DNA of 29,213 bases from NCBI GenBank assembly GCA_002179805.1, contig NAVB01001219.1:1-29213 (forward strand). The letters are read 5' to 3'. Of this stretch, positions 1 to 9,145 are shown one piece after another (positions within the stretch are counted from its first letter, which is position 1; each line of letters starts with the position of its first letter). The notes under the pieces were generated by a model. It was not told the origin of the DNA. It did not search any database and saw nothing but the letters and a program-made list of their open reading frames with translations. A program made the position numbers and the translations under genes. Source of the stretch: Acanthamoeba lenticulata (Eukaryota > Discosea > Longamoebia > Acanthamoebidae).

Positions 1-1549
1 CGAGTGGGGTCTGCTGCTCCTCCTGCTGCTCCTCCTGCTCCTCCTGCTCCTCTTCCAGAGGCGTCTGCGGTTCCACCTGCTGTTCCTGTTGTCTGTCGCG
101 CTCGAGTGGTGCATCATGCTCCTCGTGCTCCTGTTCGAGCTGCTGAGCAGCGGGACGAAGGTGGTGATGCTCCGCCACTTCCGTGGCTCCCGCTGGGGGC
201 TCTTCATCATCGTCCTCCTCCTCCTCCTCCTCCTCCGCCGCCGCCGCTTCTTCTTGCCTCTCTCCCCGTGGCCACTCCTCCGCCTCGTCCTCCATCGGCG
301 GGGCCGCCTCCGCCTCCGCCTCTTCCTCCTCGTCCTCGTCCTCCACCTCGGCCTTCTCGGGGGCCGGCCGCAGCTCGAGGCGCGTCTGCAGCTGTTGGTC
401 ATGTTCATGGCCCTCTTCTTCCTTTTCGACCGTCTCCTCCTCCTCCGCCATTTCGTCCATGGGATCATCATCCTCCTCTATCTTCTCCTCTTCCACTTGT
501 CGCTGCTGCTGCCGCTGTTGCTTCTCCTCCTCCTCCTCCTCCTCTTCTTCTTGTTCGTCCTCCCGCTTCTCGTCCCCTTCTGGCTCGTCATGGCGCGTCC
601 CTTCCTGCCCCTGCTGCTTCCCCTCCTCCTCCTCCTCCTCATGCCCGCCGTCCTCCTTCTGGTGCCGGGGGCGCTGGCGCGCTTCCGGCGCCTCCCCCGC
701 GAGTTCTTCGGCCCTCTCGTGGTGCGGCTGCTCGTCTTCCTCCTCCTCCTCCTCCTCCTCCTCTCGCTTTGGTTCCTTGTTGTTGTTGTCCTTTGCCGCT
801 TCCTCTTCCTCCTCCTCCTCCTCCTCGTTGTTGGTGTTGTCCGCCGCTCGGTTGTTTTCTGCCGGGAGGGCCTCCTCCTCCTCCTCCTCCTCTTCTTCTT
901 GTTCGTCCTCCTGCTGCACCTCGCCATCATGGCGCCCCTTCGCATGCGCGCCGTTGAGATCGGGCCACAACAGCTCCCCCGCGCGCTGTTGACTCTCTGC
1001 CTGGAGCGGGGGCCGCGCGAGGAGAGGCACAAGGCCCCATGACGCATTCGAGGCCCCGTCCACCCGCTGGTCTCGTTCCTTGGTCTGCTGCTCGACGGCA
1101 GACAAGGGCTCCGATCGCCGGCTCTCGTCCTCCCCACGAGGCTCCTCTTCTTCTTGTTGTTGCTGCTGCTGCTGTTCCAATAGCACTGCTTGCTGCTGGA
1201 GCTCTCCCTCCCGTCGGCTTTGGCGCCGTCGCTCTCGTTCTTCTTGCTGCCGCTCGAACTGCTTTTGTGCCTCTTCTTCGTCTCCTTCTTGTCGGTGCCC
1301 CTTCTGCGCTTCCTTTCGTCTCTCCTCGACTTCCTTCTGCCCCTTTTCGTCTCCTGCTGAGGGTGGAGGAACCTTGGTTGGAGTCCCCTCGAGCAGGGTT
1401 GATGAATTGGCAGTCGCGAGAGGTTGACGAGGAGGAAGAGCAGCCTTGTGGCCCATGGCGTGCTCATTGCGCGCCTTCCGCACGAGCCACCAACCAACCA
1501 CAATGGCGGCGAGAGTACAGATGGTAGCCAGCAGGAAAAGGATGTCCAT
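1..1549 (-). CDS. Membrane-anchored, Glu/Gln-rich low-complexity protein (5' part; runs off the window)
   Basis: Open without a stop from the ATG at 1547-1549 to the window edge, about 516 codons in this frame. I do not recognise a family. Residues 1-24 begin MDILFLLATICTLAAIVVGW and form one hydrophobic segment followed by a basic LVRKAR stretch, which looks like a type III signal anchor leaving the rest in the cytosol. The remainder is overwhelmingly Glu, Gln, Asp, Arg and Lys, with long poly-Glu runs, several poly-Gln runs and short heptad-like stretches, so coiled coil or intrinsic disorder is expected. No intron is needed. The other frames of this GAG/GAA-rich stretch also stay open and give meaningless poly-Pro, poly-Leu or poly-Ser proteins. 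This frame is preferred because it alone begins with a clean membrane anchor and has the acidic/Gln bias of real low-complexity proteins. Confidence 0.7.
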   Translation of the reverse strand, partial: MDILFLLATICTLAAIVVGWWLVRKARNEHAMGHKAALPPRQPLATANSSTLLEGTPTKVPPPSAGDEKGQKEVEERRKEAQKGHRQEGDEEEAQKQFERQQEERERRRQSRREGELQQQAVLLEQQQQQQQEEEEPRGEDESRRSEPLSAVEQQTKERDQRVDGASNASWGLVPLLARPPLQAESQQRAGELLWPDLNGAHAKGRHDGEVQQEDEQEEEEEEEEEALPAENNRAADNTNNEEEEEEEEEAAKDNNNKEPKREEEEEEEEEDEQPHHERAEELAGEAPEARQRPRHQKEDGGHEEEEEEGKQQGQEGTRHDEPEGDEKREDEQEEEEEEEEEKQQRQQQRQVEEEKIEEDDDPMDEMAEEEETVEKEEEGHEHDQQLQTRLELRPAPEKAEVEDEDEEEEAEAEAAPPMEDEAEEWPRGERQEEAAAAEEEEEEEDDDEEPPAGATEVAEHHHLRPAAQQLEQEHEEHDAPLERDRQQEQQVEPQTPLEEEQEEQEEQQEEQQTPL

Positions 1550-2068
1550 CTTTTTTCCTCTAGCTACTTTAGCATACGCTAGCTGCGGCCCAAACGAGGT
1601 TGACGATGGTGCCAATTCAAGTGGCACCTCCCGTGTGCGCGTGTCTCTCTCGGCCCGGGGGGAGGGTGTGCACAGCTAGCTGACGCGTTGGGGCAGCGGC
1701 GATTTGTGGTGGCCAAAACCGGCCCTATTTGCTTGTCCCGCGCGGCAAGAGAACCTTCACTCTATGCCTCCTCAAGTCTATCTGGCTGGTTGCTGGGTGG
1801 GGCCGTTGGTGTGTGAACTTTATTGGTGGCCTGGCCTGCCAAATGTGTGGCCGCGTTGTGCAAGGTCGCGACACTCTCGGGGGGTGGGGGGTGAGTGCCT
1901 GCCCGCCTGTCTGCTGGGCGCAGCACACAGCGCGAACGAAAACAAAACTGTCTCAGGCCTCACGACGCGTGCGCCTGAGCGAGCGCTTGCGCCCGCCGAT
2001 AGATCTCGGGTTGTCCGCGTATTTCTGTTTGCCGCAGAAGCAACGGAGATGATGGGGGGGGGAGGGGG
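1550..2068. other. Intergenic region upstream of the Glu-rich gene
   Basis: 519 bases between the start of the Glu-rich membrane protein gene and the stop of the PPR gene, both on minus. It should hold the promoter and 5' UTR of the first and the 3' UTR of the second. There are two copies of GCTAGC (near 1579 and 1675), G-runs near 1880 and 2052, and no convincing coding potential or RNA gene. Short open frames here have no recognisable content. Confidence 0.5.
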
Positions 2069-3771
2069 TTAACATTGTGGTTTTGATCGATGGCCAAAGA
2101 GAAAAAGGGAAGCACCCGCGATCGATCGAAAGGCCCGCAGAGCAGGATCCGTTAGCCCCACACCAGCGGCATCCATTTCTTGCAACAGGCTAATGCAGCG
2201 ATCGTGCTCCTGTGGGAGACACCCGCTAACATCAGAGGGGGCCACTGGTGTGTGCCGTATGAAGGGGCCCGGGGGGAGGGGGGTGGAAGGAGGGAGGCAG
2301 GAGAGAACAAAAGGCAAGCCAGCAGCCATTGCGCACCCCTTTTCGAAAGTGGAAGAGGACGAATGAGGTGTACACCAAGCTGTTGGGTTTGCAGTCCGTG
2401 CCTCTACGGCTAAACATGCGAAGGGTATTGTAGGCCTGACCAGACACGCGCAGGTGAGCAATGCCACGGACCTGCGGGGAAGGGGAGAGGGAGAGAGAGA
2501 GAAGCGACAGCTTAGACCCGAAGTCGCACCTCTTTCTCTTTGTCGTTCGTTAAATAGGTGTTGATCAGCGCGTGGGCAATGTGAATATTGGGCTGCAGGC
2601 CCATCTTGACCATGTCGGTAAGCACCGTCGCTGCCCTGAGGGCACAACAAGTAGATGGACGGGGGAGGAGGAGGCTCAGTAAGGAAGGCTCGGCCAGCTG
2701 GTCCCTGCTAGCTTGAGATCCATTGAATTGAAGCGTGCACGTACTCGCGCACCACGTTGCTATCCTTGACTTGAGAGAGGGCGACCAAGAGCGATCCGAT
2801 AATGCGCAGGAAGGTCTCTTTGTCAAGCTTCACCTGCAAAGAAGAGAAGAAGAAGAAGAAGATGGAAGGAAGAGACCGCCAGGCCGTCATCACAACGGAT
2901 GCCATATGTATCAAGGGCCGCAGGAAATCGGGGCTACCTGGCCAAAATCACGCTTGAAGTGCTCGTAATGCTTCAGGACTGGGCCTGTGCCCGTTGATGC
3001 GGTAAAGCGAGCGTAGTTCTTGAAGATTGCCAGATACGTGATTGGCGTTGGCTTGACGCCTGCAGGGCTGCAGGGTCAGTTGGTCCTTTCCCTCACAAGA
3101 AAAGGAAAGGCCACGGTGTCCTCGACAGATAAGAACAGAGAGCCAAGAAGTAGAAGTAGTAGTACCGGAATTCTGCATGTGGTGCAGCATGCTTTCGAGG
3201 TGTCGCGCGTGGGCACACGTCGCCAGCAGGGATGTAAATGCTTCCACGCCAGGCTCTAGCAAGGAGAAGAGCTCATGAGTGAAAAGCAAAGAAAAAGAGA
3301 AGGGAGAGGGGAGGGGAGGCAACACTCACCCACTCCATTTTTCTTCATTCGCAAGAAGACTTGGTAGGCCCACGCCTCAGTATCCCGGTTGACCACGCGA
3401 CCAAAGCCGTGAATAAATGCTACGTAGATGGCAAGAGTTGCCTTGTTGTTCTCTTCGTACGAATCCAGCAGGGCGAACGCCAAGTCGGGCCGGCGTTGAG
3501 CGGCACATCTTGCTATGAATTGTTTCAACGGAAAAAGTTTGTCGAGGTCAGCCTTGTATGTTTGTAGTTCCTCTTCCAAGTTGGTGCTCTTTGGCCGAAG
3601 GGTGAAAGATCGGGATGAGATTAGGGGAAGATTAGATGAAAGAAGAGGGGCTGCTCGTTGCATTCGCGCGCCTCCCGAACAGTATAATAGAGGGATTGTC
3701 CCAGCACGCGTCCATTGGAGATGGAGCGAGGTGCGAAAGCACTGCGCTGAGCGAAGAGAAGCACCAAGCAT
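2069..3771 (-). CDS. Pentatricopeptide repeat (PPR) protein, probably mitochondrial
   Basis: Phase-checked 7-exon model on minus: 3771-3330, 3255-3166, 3059-2938, 2833-2745, 2635-2530, 2471-2337 and 2209-2069; 1125 nt, 374 aa. The N-terminus (MLGASLRSAQCFRTSLHLQW, then more Arg/Ser-rich sequence) has almost no acidic residues and resembles a mitochondrial presequence. The body is helical-repeat sequence with PPR signatures, for example AYQVFLRMKKNGVEPGVEAF, HHMQNSGVKPTPITYLAIF, TVLTDMVKMGLQPNIHIAHA and LLQEMDAAGVGLTD. I count about six repeats. PPR proteins bind organellar RNA one base per repeat and act in its processing, stability or translation; the target cannot be read here. All introns are GT-AG. 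The start follows an A/T-rich stretch and lies only 67 bases from the upstream gene's stop. A start further upstream in the same frame is possible but would be less like a presequence. Confidence 0.8.
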
Positions 3772-3838
3772 CTGTGGCGCCCAAAAAAAAAAACTGAGAA
3801 GGAAACAAAGAAGCGGAAGAAAAAAATTTCTGCACGCA

Positions 3839-4723
3839 TTAGTGATTTCGAGGTAAAAGCGCCACAGCTCTTGGCCAGTAGCCACAGCTAAACCACATCA
3901 GCCACGACGAAGAGTAGTCCTGGTCCCCTTCTTCTTCTTCTTCATTCTCCTTTTCAGACTGTACGTTTTCACGGGCACAGTCACGGACAACAGTTCTCTC
4001 TTCCTGCTGAAAGCTTCCATTGGCTTCGTCCTCCTCGTCGTCCTCCTTCACCTCTTGTTCTTCGTACTGCCAGTACCGAAGAATCGGAATATCGTCCATC
4101 TCTGCACGAGCCACTTCGTCGTCCGGACACACAGCCCCACTTGCGGGATGGTGCTCCCGAAAGAGCAGTAGTCTGCCACGTTCCTCTTCGCGGTCCCGTA
4201 ACCGTTCTTCGGCTTGACGTTCCTCGTGGACGTCACTGTCGCTACTCAGTCCAACGTGGCCCCACGGGTCTACCGACCGTGCTCGCGTGACAGCGCAAGC
4301 GCGGGTGGCTTGCTTGCGTTCTTTCTCCCGACGACGCTGTAGGCCCTCAAGGCGTCGTTCTAACTTCTCTAGATAGGCGCGGTGCTCGGCCTCGTCCGTT
4401 GCACGACGCTCGTCGTCGGTCATGAATGCTGGTGAAGAAGGAAACACTGCGGCCACAACTGCACCAGGAAGGTGCACCTCACGAAACTTGGTGGTGCTCT
4501 TGGTTGGACGCCCAACCGAGGCACTCGGTGTGTCTGCCGAGAAAGCGCGCTGCAGAAGGCCGTCGCCAAGAGGGGGACTGGCGCACGAGGGTGCAGCATT
4601 GGGCGGGGCTTCGCGTAGTGTCGTGTCAGATGACTCGCGTTGGGCTTGTTGGCTCGCAGAAGAAGCCTCTACCTCGATACTATGCCGCCACCAACCCTCT
4701 TCCATGCACTCTGTGGTCACCAA
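3839..4723 (-). CDS. Uncharacterised charged, coiled-coil protein
   Basis: Single open frame of 294 aa with no recognised family. The first 90 residues are Ser/Ala/Pro-rich and probably disordered. Residues of about 100-195 are strongly charged, with an Arg/Lys/Glu stretch (EKLERRLEGLQRRREKERK and later ERQAEERLRDREEERGR) likely to form a helix or coiled coil. Next come acidic runs (KEDDEEDE, ENEEEEEGD) and a short aromatic C-terminus, WLMWFSCGYWPRAVALL, which could be a membrane-facing or buried helix. It is divergent to SmD1 with 159 bases between the starts, and lies 67 bases upstream of the PPR gene on the same strand. A splice into the PPR reading frame cannot be excluded, but the PPR gene has its own presequence-like start. 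Confidence 0.55.
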   Translation of the reverse strand: MVTTECMEEGWWRHSIEVEASSASQQAQRESSDTTLREAPPNAAPSCASPPLGDGLLQRAFSADTPSASVGRPTKSTTKFREVHLPGAVVAAVFPSSPAFMTDDERRATDEAEHRAYLEKLERRLEGLQRRREKERKQATRACAVTRARSVDPWGHVGLSSDSDVHEERQAEERLRDREEERGRLLLFREHHPASGAVCPDDEVARAEMDDIPILRYWQYEEQEVKEDDEEDEANGSFQQEERTVVRDCARENVQSEKENEEEEEGDQDYSSSWLMWFSCGYWPRAVALLPRNH

Positions 4724-4882
4724 AATGCTGGTGTTTTATCTTTATTGTGTTTTCCTTTCAAATGTGCTGTTTTTCCGCCGCTAGCAGCTTTAGGTCTGCG
4801 CAGGTTATGGGACGGTTTTTGCAGAGACCTGGTTTTCTTCTTTTCGCCCCTCGAGATCTCGCGTCCCTGTTGAACACACAAG
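4724..4882. promoter_or_regulatory. Divergent promoter region (charged protein gene / SmD1)
   Basis: 159 bases separate the two start codons, so both promoters and 5' UTRs must fit here. The left half is T-rich and the right half contains pyrimidine tracts leading into the SmD1 start. I see no certain TATA box. Confidence 0.45.
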
Positions 4883-5269
4883 ATGAAGCTTGTTCGCTTC
4901 TTGATGAAGCTGTCCAACGAGACGGTGACCATTGAACTCAAGAATGGTTCCATCGTTCAGGGCACGATCACTGGCGTCGACATCAGCATGAACACGCACC
5001 TTAAGGCAGTAAAATTGACCCTTAAGGGTAAGAATCCGATCAATCTCGACACGCTCAGCATCAGAGGCAACAACATCAGATATTACCTCCTTCCTGATAC
5101 CCTGAACCTCGACACCCTTCTGGTTGACGACACACCCCGGCCCAAGGCGAGCAAGAAGGTCGGCGAAGCTGGCGCTGGACGAGGGCGTGGCAGAGGTGCC
5201 GCGAGAGGCCGCGGTGGTCCCAGGGGACGCGGAGCTGGTGGCCCCCCGAGGGGGCGCGGCAGGCGCTGA
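4883..5269 (+). CDS. SNRPD1: Small nuclear ribonucleoprotein SmD1
   Basis: Intronless, 128 aa. It is nearly colinear with SmD1 from other eukaryotes. The Sm1 motif region reads [19 protein letters not shown], followed by the Sm2 motif with [16 protein letters not shown] and LDTLLVDD. The C-terminus is a Gly-Arg tail (GRGRGRG and RGGPRGRG type), the usual target of symmetric arginine dimethylation by PRMT5. SmD1 is one of seven subunits of the heteroheptameric ring that assembles on the Sm site of U1, U2, U4 and U5 snRNA, so it acts in spliceosome assembly in cytoplasm and nucleus. Length matches the family (about 115-130 aa). Identification is secure. The lack of introns stands out among intron-rich neighbours. 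Confidence 0.97.
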   Translation: MKLVRFLMKLSNETVTIELKNGSIVQGTITGVDISMNTHLKAVKLTLKGKNPINLDTLSIRGNNIRYYLLPDTLNLDTLLVDDTPRPKASKKVGEAGAGRGRGRGAARGRGGPRGRGAGGPPRGRGRR

Positions 5270-5406
5270 GCGCTCAAAGACGATGTTACGCCGTTAATTT
5301 CGAGTCGAGGGTGATTACGACACCATCTGGTGCGATTCCAGGCCCATTTTTCGGATGGCCCCTTTCCCGGATGGAGCAGGGGTCCTATGGGACGTGCATC
5401 TGCGAC

Positions 5407-5412
5407 AATAAA
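5407..5412 (+). terminator. Candidate polyadenylation signal AATAAA downstream of SmD1
   Basis: A perfect AATAAA hexamer lies 138 bases after the SmD1 stop and 52 bases before the convergent N-acetyltransferase stop. Position and strand suit SmD1. This is inferred from the motif alone. Confidence 0.4.
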
Positions 5413-5463
5413 AAGGTATATAAGCACAGTGCTTTGCTCTTCTCTCAATTTTCAACGAGGCCA

Positions 5464-6831
5464 TCACCACACGTTGGCGTTGCGTTTGGACTTTTCTAGA
5501 TCGAGCGCTTGCCGCTCATCTTCAGTCAGTGAGATACCGAACTCGCGCTGGAGCACGTTGAGGTATTTCTCCTTCTCGGTTGGGCCTGCTCCTTCGGGTG
5601 GCACTCCCACCTCCTCTCCTTCTCGTTCGTCTTCTTTGTCTTCGTCTGTAAGTAGGGCACGGGCACACCGGACAAGAGCGCAGGCAGGCAGCCCCAGGTA
5701 AGATCGTGCGCCCGTGTGGTGTCTCTGTGATACTGTGTCCATGGAAGTGAGAAAGGAGGTCGTGCCCAGCAGCATGATGTCGCGCTCCGTGCGCTGACCA
5801 TCAGCAAAAGTTGTGGTGATGAATCGGTGCGCGCCGCTCACAGTCTTCCGTTCGGTCGTTGTGATAGCCGAGATCAGGATGCGCTTGCTCAGGTGCGTTC
5901 CTTCGTCCGCTTGAACCGCCTACACAGTAACGACCCTCCCCCCCCTCGGGGGCCACAGTGAGAAATTGGAGGGGGGGGGGGCGGATTGTCCCTCGCCCCA
6001 CCAGCGCCCACAAGAAGCCAAAAGATCCGAGGGTGTACGTCGCAGTAGGGTTGCAGCTCTGCCGGCGTGAGCGCTTGCGTATAGATGAGGATGGCCTTGA
6101 GCCACCGGCCGTCAGCCTTGCTCTGGCGTTCCATCATTACGCACTCCTCCTCCTCCGAGTTGTCGCCAGCAAATTCGCCCTTGACTCGCGTCAGCCTGAA
6201 GCCCGCCCATTCGCCGTCGCCCGGCTGCTCGACGCCCAGCCAGTCATATCGTAGCGGCGTGTGTGGGCACGACGCGTAACCCACATCAGTGAGCCAGCGC
6301 TCTTCGCCACGAGCGTCGTGGATCGTAACGAGTGTGACGACGTGCGACTTGATGGAGGTCCAACTTCCCTCTGACTGCACCTGTGTGACACGCGGCGGTT
6401 GTGTTCAGACCACAGCCGCTCTTTCGTGGCGGGCAGTGCGTACCCGTGCAGAGTAGAGGACGACATCAAACCCTAACCTTTGCAACATTTCCGAGTAGAG
6501 GGAATTGAGCTGCAGACGAAATGGTCACCGTGAGCGGCACTGGCCCAGGGAGGAGAAGAGAGGGAACTTGCTTAAGTACTTCGAAGCAAAAGCCACCCCT
6601 TCCACGTTGGACTATCTTGCGATAAAGTACTCCAAAGTCGAGCTCTATGTGCCGACCGCAATGCTGGTCGAGGTTCTCAAAGGGCACGTGGCGCCCGTGG
6701 TACTGGTGCAGCTTGACCAGCGTCTCTAGTGTTGGTGCCGGCAGTGGCTGGTTTTCATCACTGTCCGTATTCACAAAGCCAACCCGACGAAGATAGAGAG
6801 CTAACTCGCGCGCTTCTTCCGTGGCGCTCAT
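5464..6831 (-). CDS. Arylamine N-acetyltransferase
   Basis: Phase-checked 4-exon model on minus: 6831-6580, 6509-6444, 6380-6012 and 5919-5464; 1143 nt, 380 aa. The NAT catalytic triad is complete: Cys82 in GRGGFCFELN (joined across intron 1), His119 in KSHVVTLV and Asp138 in RWLTDVGYA. The upstream HVPFENLDQH segment is also typical of the family. The enzyme moves acetyl from acetyl-CoA to arylamines, hydrazines or similar acceptors by a Cys ping-pong mechanism, in the cytosol. At 380 aa it is longer than the usual 270-290 aa; the extra length is an acidic C-terminal extension ending in REFGISLTEDERQALDLEK. An apparent intron at 5646-5733 in exon 4 was rejected because removing it breaks the good C-terminal frame. 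Intron 3 has paired C and G tracts. It diverges from an HGSNAT-like gene. Confidence 0.9.
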
Positions 6832-6950
6832 GGCGTGTTGGGCGGCGCAACAAGGGCAAGAGGTGTGCAGGGGGGGGGGGTTGGGAGGAGGGAAATAACT
6901 GACATTACTTTATTACGGGTTCTTTTTATTGCCGCGCTAGTAGCGTACCG
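6832..6950. promoter_or_regulatory. Short bidirectional promoter between two acetyltransferase genes
   Basis: Only 119 bases lie between the start codons of the arylamine N-acetyltransferase (minus) and the HGSNAT-like gene (plus). The stretch holds a G-run near 6870-6879 and an A/T-rich block (TTTATTACGGGTTCTTTTTA) at about 6909-6928 that could serve as an initiator or TATA-like element. Confidence 0.5.
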
Positions 6951-9033
6951 ATGAGGCACAAGAGCGGAGGAGGCCTGGAGACTGCTCCAAACTATGGTGT
7001 TCAACAACAAGACCTCCTCGACGTAGAATGCCACAATGGCGATTCTTCGTGTCCTCTGGTTCAGCCGGCAAAACCCGCCACCAAGCCCCGTCTGCTGAGT
7101 CTTGACGTCTTTCGTGGGTATGCGAGTCCTCTGTGTTGGTGGTGCCTGCCCAACCCGGCCTCACGGTTTCCAACCCCTTCAGAGTGACCATGTTGGGCAT
7201 GATCCTGGTCGACAACCAGGGCAACTTCGACCACGTTCTTCGCCCCTTGGACGAGAGTTCAGTACGCCGTACTCGCGCCTTTCTTTCGCGTCACCTTCCA
7301 ATGGTCTCACCACTCGTGGGGGGGGGGAAGAGTAGTGGGATGGCGTCCGACCCTCCGATTGCGTGTTCCCCTTTTTCCTCTTCATTTCAGGTTGGTCTCG
7401 TTCTATCCCGATCCGCGATGGGCTGGCTTTCGTGGTGGCAGACTGCGATCCATTAACATTGACACCCTGCGTCACACAGGATTCGCTGTAGCGCTGGCCA
7501 TGAACGGCTTCTGGGCCAAAAACCCAACTCGCATGGGCCAGGGTGCGTTTTTTCTCGCAGTACCTTTGCATCAGCCCTGGTAGTGCTGTACTCAGACCAG
7601 GACTCGCGGTGAATAGTCAAGGCGTGGGCGAGGATTCTGCAGCGGGTGGCCACTCTGTTCGTGGTTGGCCTGCTCCTGAACGCTTTCGGCAGCAACCCAT
7701 GGGACAAGTGGCCGAACTGGCATTTCCGTATCATGGGGTCTTCCCGCCCCCTTCCCTACTTGCGCTTCTTCTCGGTTCCTCACAGCCGCGACCCCCAAAT
7801 GGGGCTGTGTGGTGATCCTGGTCCTGGTGTGGGTCGAGGTGTCCCGCTAGGGTGCTCCAGCGCATTGCGCTCTGCTACGGCATGGTGACAGCCCTGTTCC
7901 TGGCTGCTCCAATAGCCCTGCAGAGGGCAGTGATGCTTGGATTTGCGACCATTTATGTGGGCCTCATGTATGGCTTGGACGTGCCCCACTGCGGTAAGTT
8001 GTCATCTCGACGCCAGCGTGGGCCAAGAGGACTCGAGAATTTTATTTATTTATTTATTTATTGAAAAAAAACTGTGATGGCTTTCATCGAGCAGGTCGCG
8101 GCAATCTCACGCCGGCGTGTAACGCGGGTGGATTCATCGACCGTTCCATCTTTGGAGACTGGATGATCCGCCCCAACGATCCAGAGGGCCTGCTCTCTAC
8201 CCTCACTGCGACTATCACGTGCTACTTAGGGCTCGAGTTCGGTCGAATCCTTCACCGCCACGGCCAGGATCCTCTGCAGGTCCGCCCACTCACAATTCGC
8301 GTAGTTGTTGTTGTTAACATGGACCTGATCTGGGCCTGAACGTCGTCACAGTTGGTCTGTCGGTGGATGATGCTCGCTCTGGGCCTGCTGGGTGCAGCGC
8401 TCTTCCTGTGGCTATGGATGCCCATCAACAAGAAGGTGTGGTCTGTCCCATTTGCTCTGCTCACCGGTGGCATCGGCGGATGCGCCATTTTCGCGTGCTA
8501 CTACAGCGGCACGCCCCCCCCCCCAAATCCAAAGTCTCTTTCGTTGCGCATTCTGATGAGCCCACTCCTATGTTGTGCGCAGTCGATGTCGTGGTAGCCA
8601 GCTGGCCCGCAGATAGCCGGCTGAAACGGCTTTGCAACGCCATTATTCAGTGCGCGTCTGACACCACATGCTACACACAGTAGGTTGATACTGATGGCTG
8701 TGGGTGAGGAAATAGGCCGCTCATTTGGATGGGGATGAACCCGTTGGCCATCTTCGTGCTCATGATCTTTGTGGAGATCCTCCTCCTCGACACAATTCGC
8801 TGGGATGGCGATAACCTATGGTACGTGCGGACTCTGGTCGCCAGTCCTCCACGCCCTGCACGTTGCCGCTCATACAAAACGCACCCGGCAGGAACTGGGT
8901 CTATTGGCACATGTTTCAGCCGTGGCTCGTGCAGAAGGAGATAGCATCTCTCGCGGTGTCGCTCGTCCACTTGGCACTGTGGGTTGGCTTTGCGTATCTC
9001 CTTTACGTCAAGAAGTGGTTTATCAAGGCCTGA
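6951..9033 (+). CDS. Heparan-alpha-glucosaminide N-acetyltransferase-like membrane acetyltransferase
   Basis: About 11 exons: 6951-7117, 7183-7261, 7336-7390, 7480-7542, 7617-7737, 7851-7993, 8095-8279, 8352-~8508, a small exon near 8583, 8716-8820 and 8892-9033; roughly 410 aa. Exons 1-7 are phase-checked; the 8500-8716 junctions are unresolved. Family landmarks appear in order: RLLSLDVFRG, VTMLGMILVDNQGN, WDGVRPSDCVFPFFLFISGF, VLQRIALCYG, then GRGNLTPACNAGGFIDRSIF with NDPEGLLSTL, WMGMNPLAIFVL and the final AYLLYVKKWF. Around ten membrane helices are expected. Human HGSNAT acetylates the terminal glucosamine of heparan sulfate across the lysosomal membrane using cytosolic acetyl-CoA; a similar endolysosomal role is inferred. 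The His normally just before W-[ND]-G in TM1-2 is absent: this protein has LDESSWDG. The N-terminus is hydrophilic with no signal peptide. Confidence 0.85.
8040..8062. repeat. (TTTA)n repeat in HGSNAT-like intron
   Basis: Five or six TTTA units followed by an A-run, upstream of the exon 7 acceptor. Confidence 0.85.
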
Positions 9034-9145
9034 CAAAAAAGTTCAAAAAAAAAAAGTAAGCCAAAAAAATCAAAAAACAAAACCTTGGCTTTTTTGGTTG
9101 GAGTACCTTGTAACGTTGTGACCCGAAGTACTGCGGCGGAAGAGG

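Noticed and set aside
4..957. Long plus-strand open frames giving poly-Pro/Ala, Leu-rich or Ser-rich proteins
   Set aside because: They are shadows of the repeated CTC/CTT codon pattern complementary to GAG/GAA. The minus frame starting at 1549 has a membrane anchor and normal low-complexity acidic composition.
478..1503. Arg/Lys/Ser-rich minus frame resembling an RS-type splicing factor
   Set aside because: It is the frame-shifted reading of the Glu/Gln-rich gene. Its basic repeats come from GGA/AGA readings of the same repeats and no RRM is present.
5646..5733. Apparent intron in the last exon of the arylamine N-acetyltransferase
   Set aside because: It has GT and AG ends but a length of 88, so removal shifts the frame out of the conserved-looking FGISLTEDERQALDLEK end. 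The unspliced reading is better.
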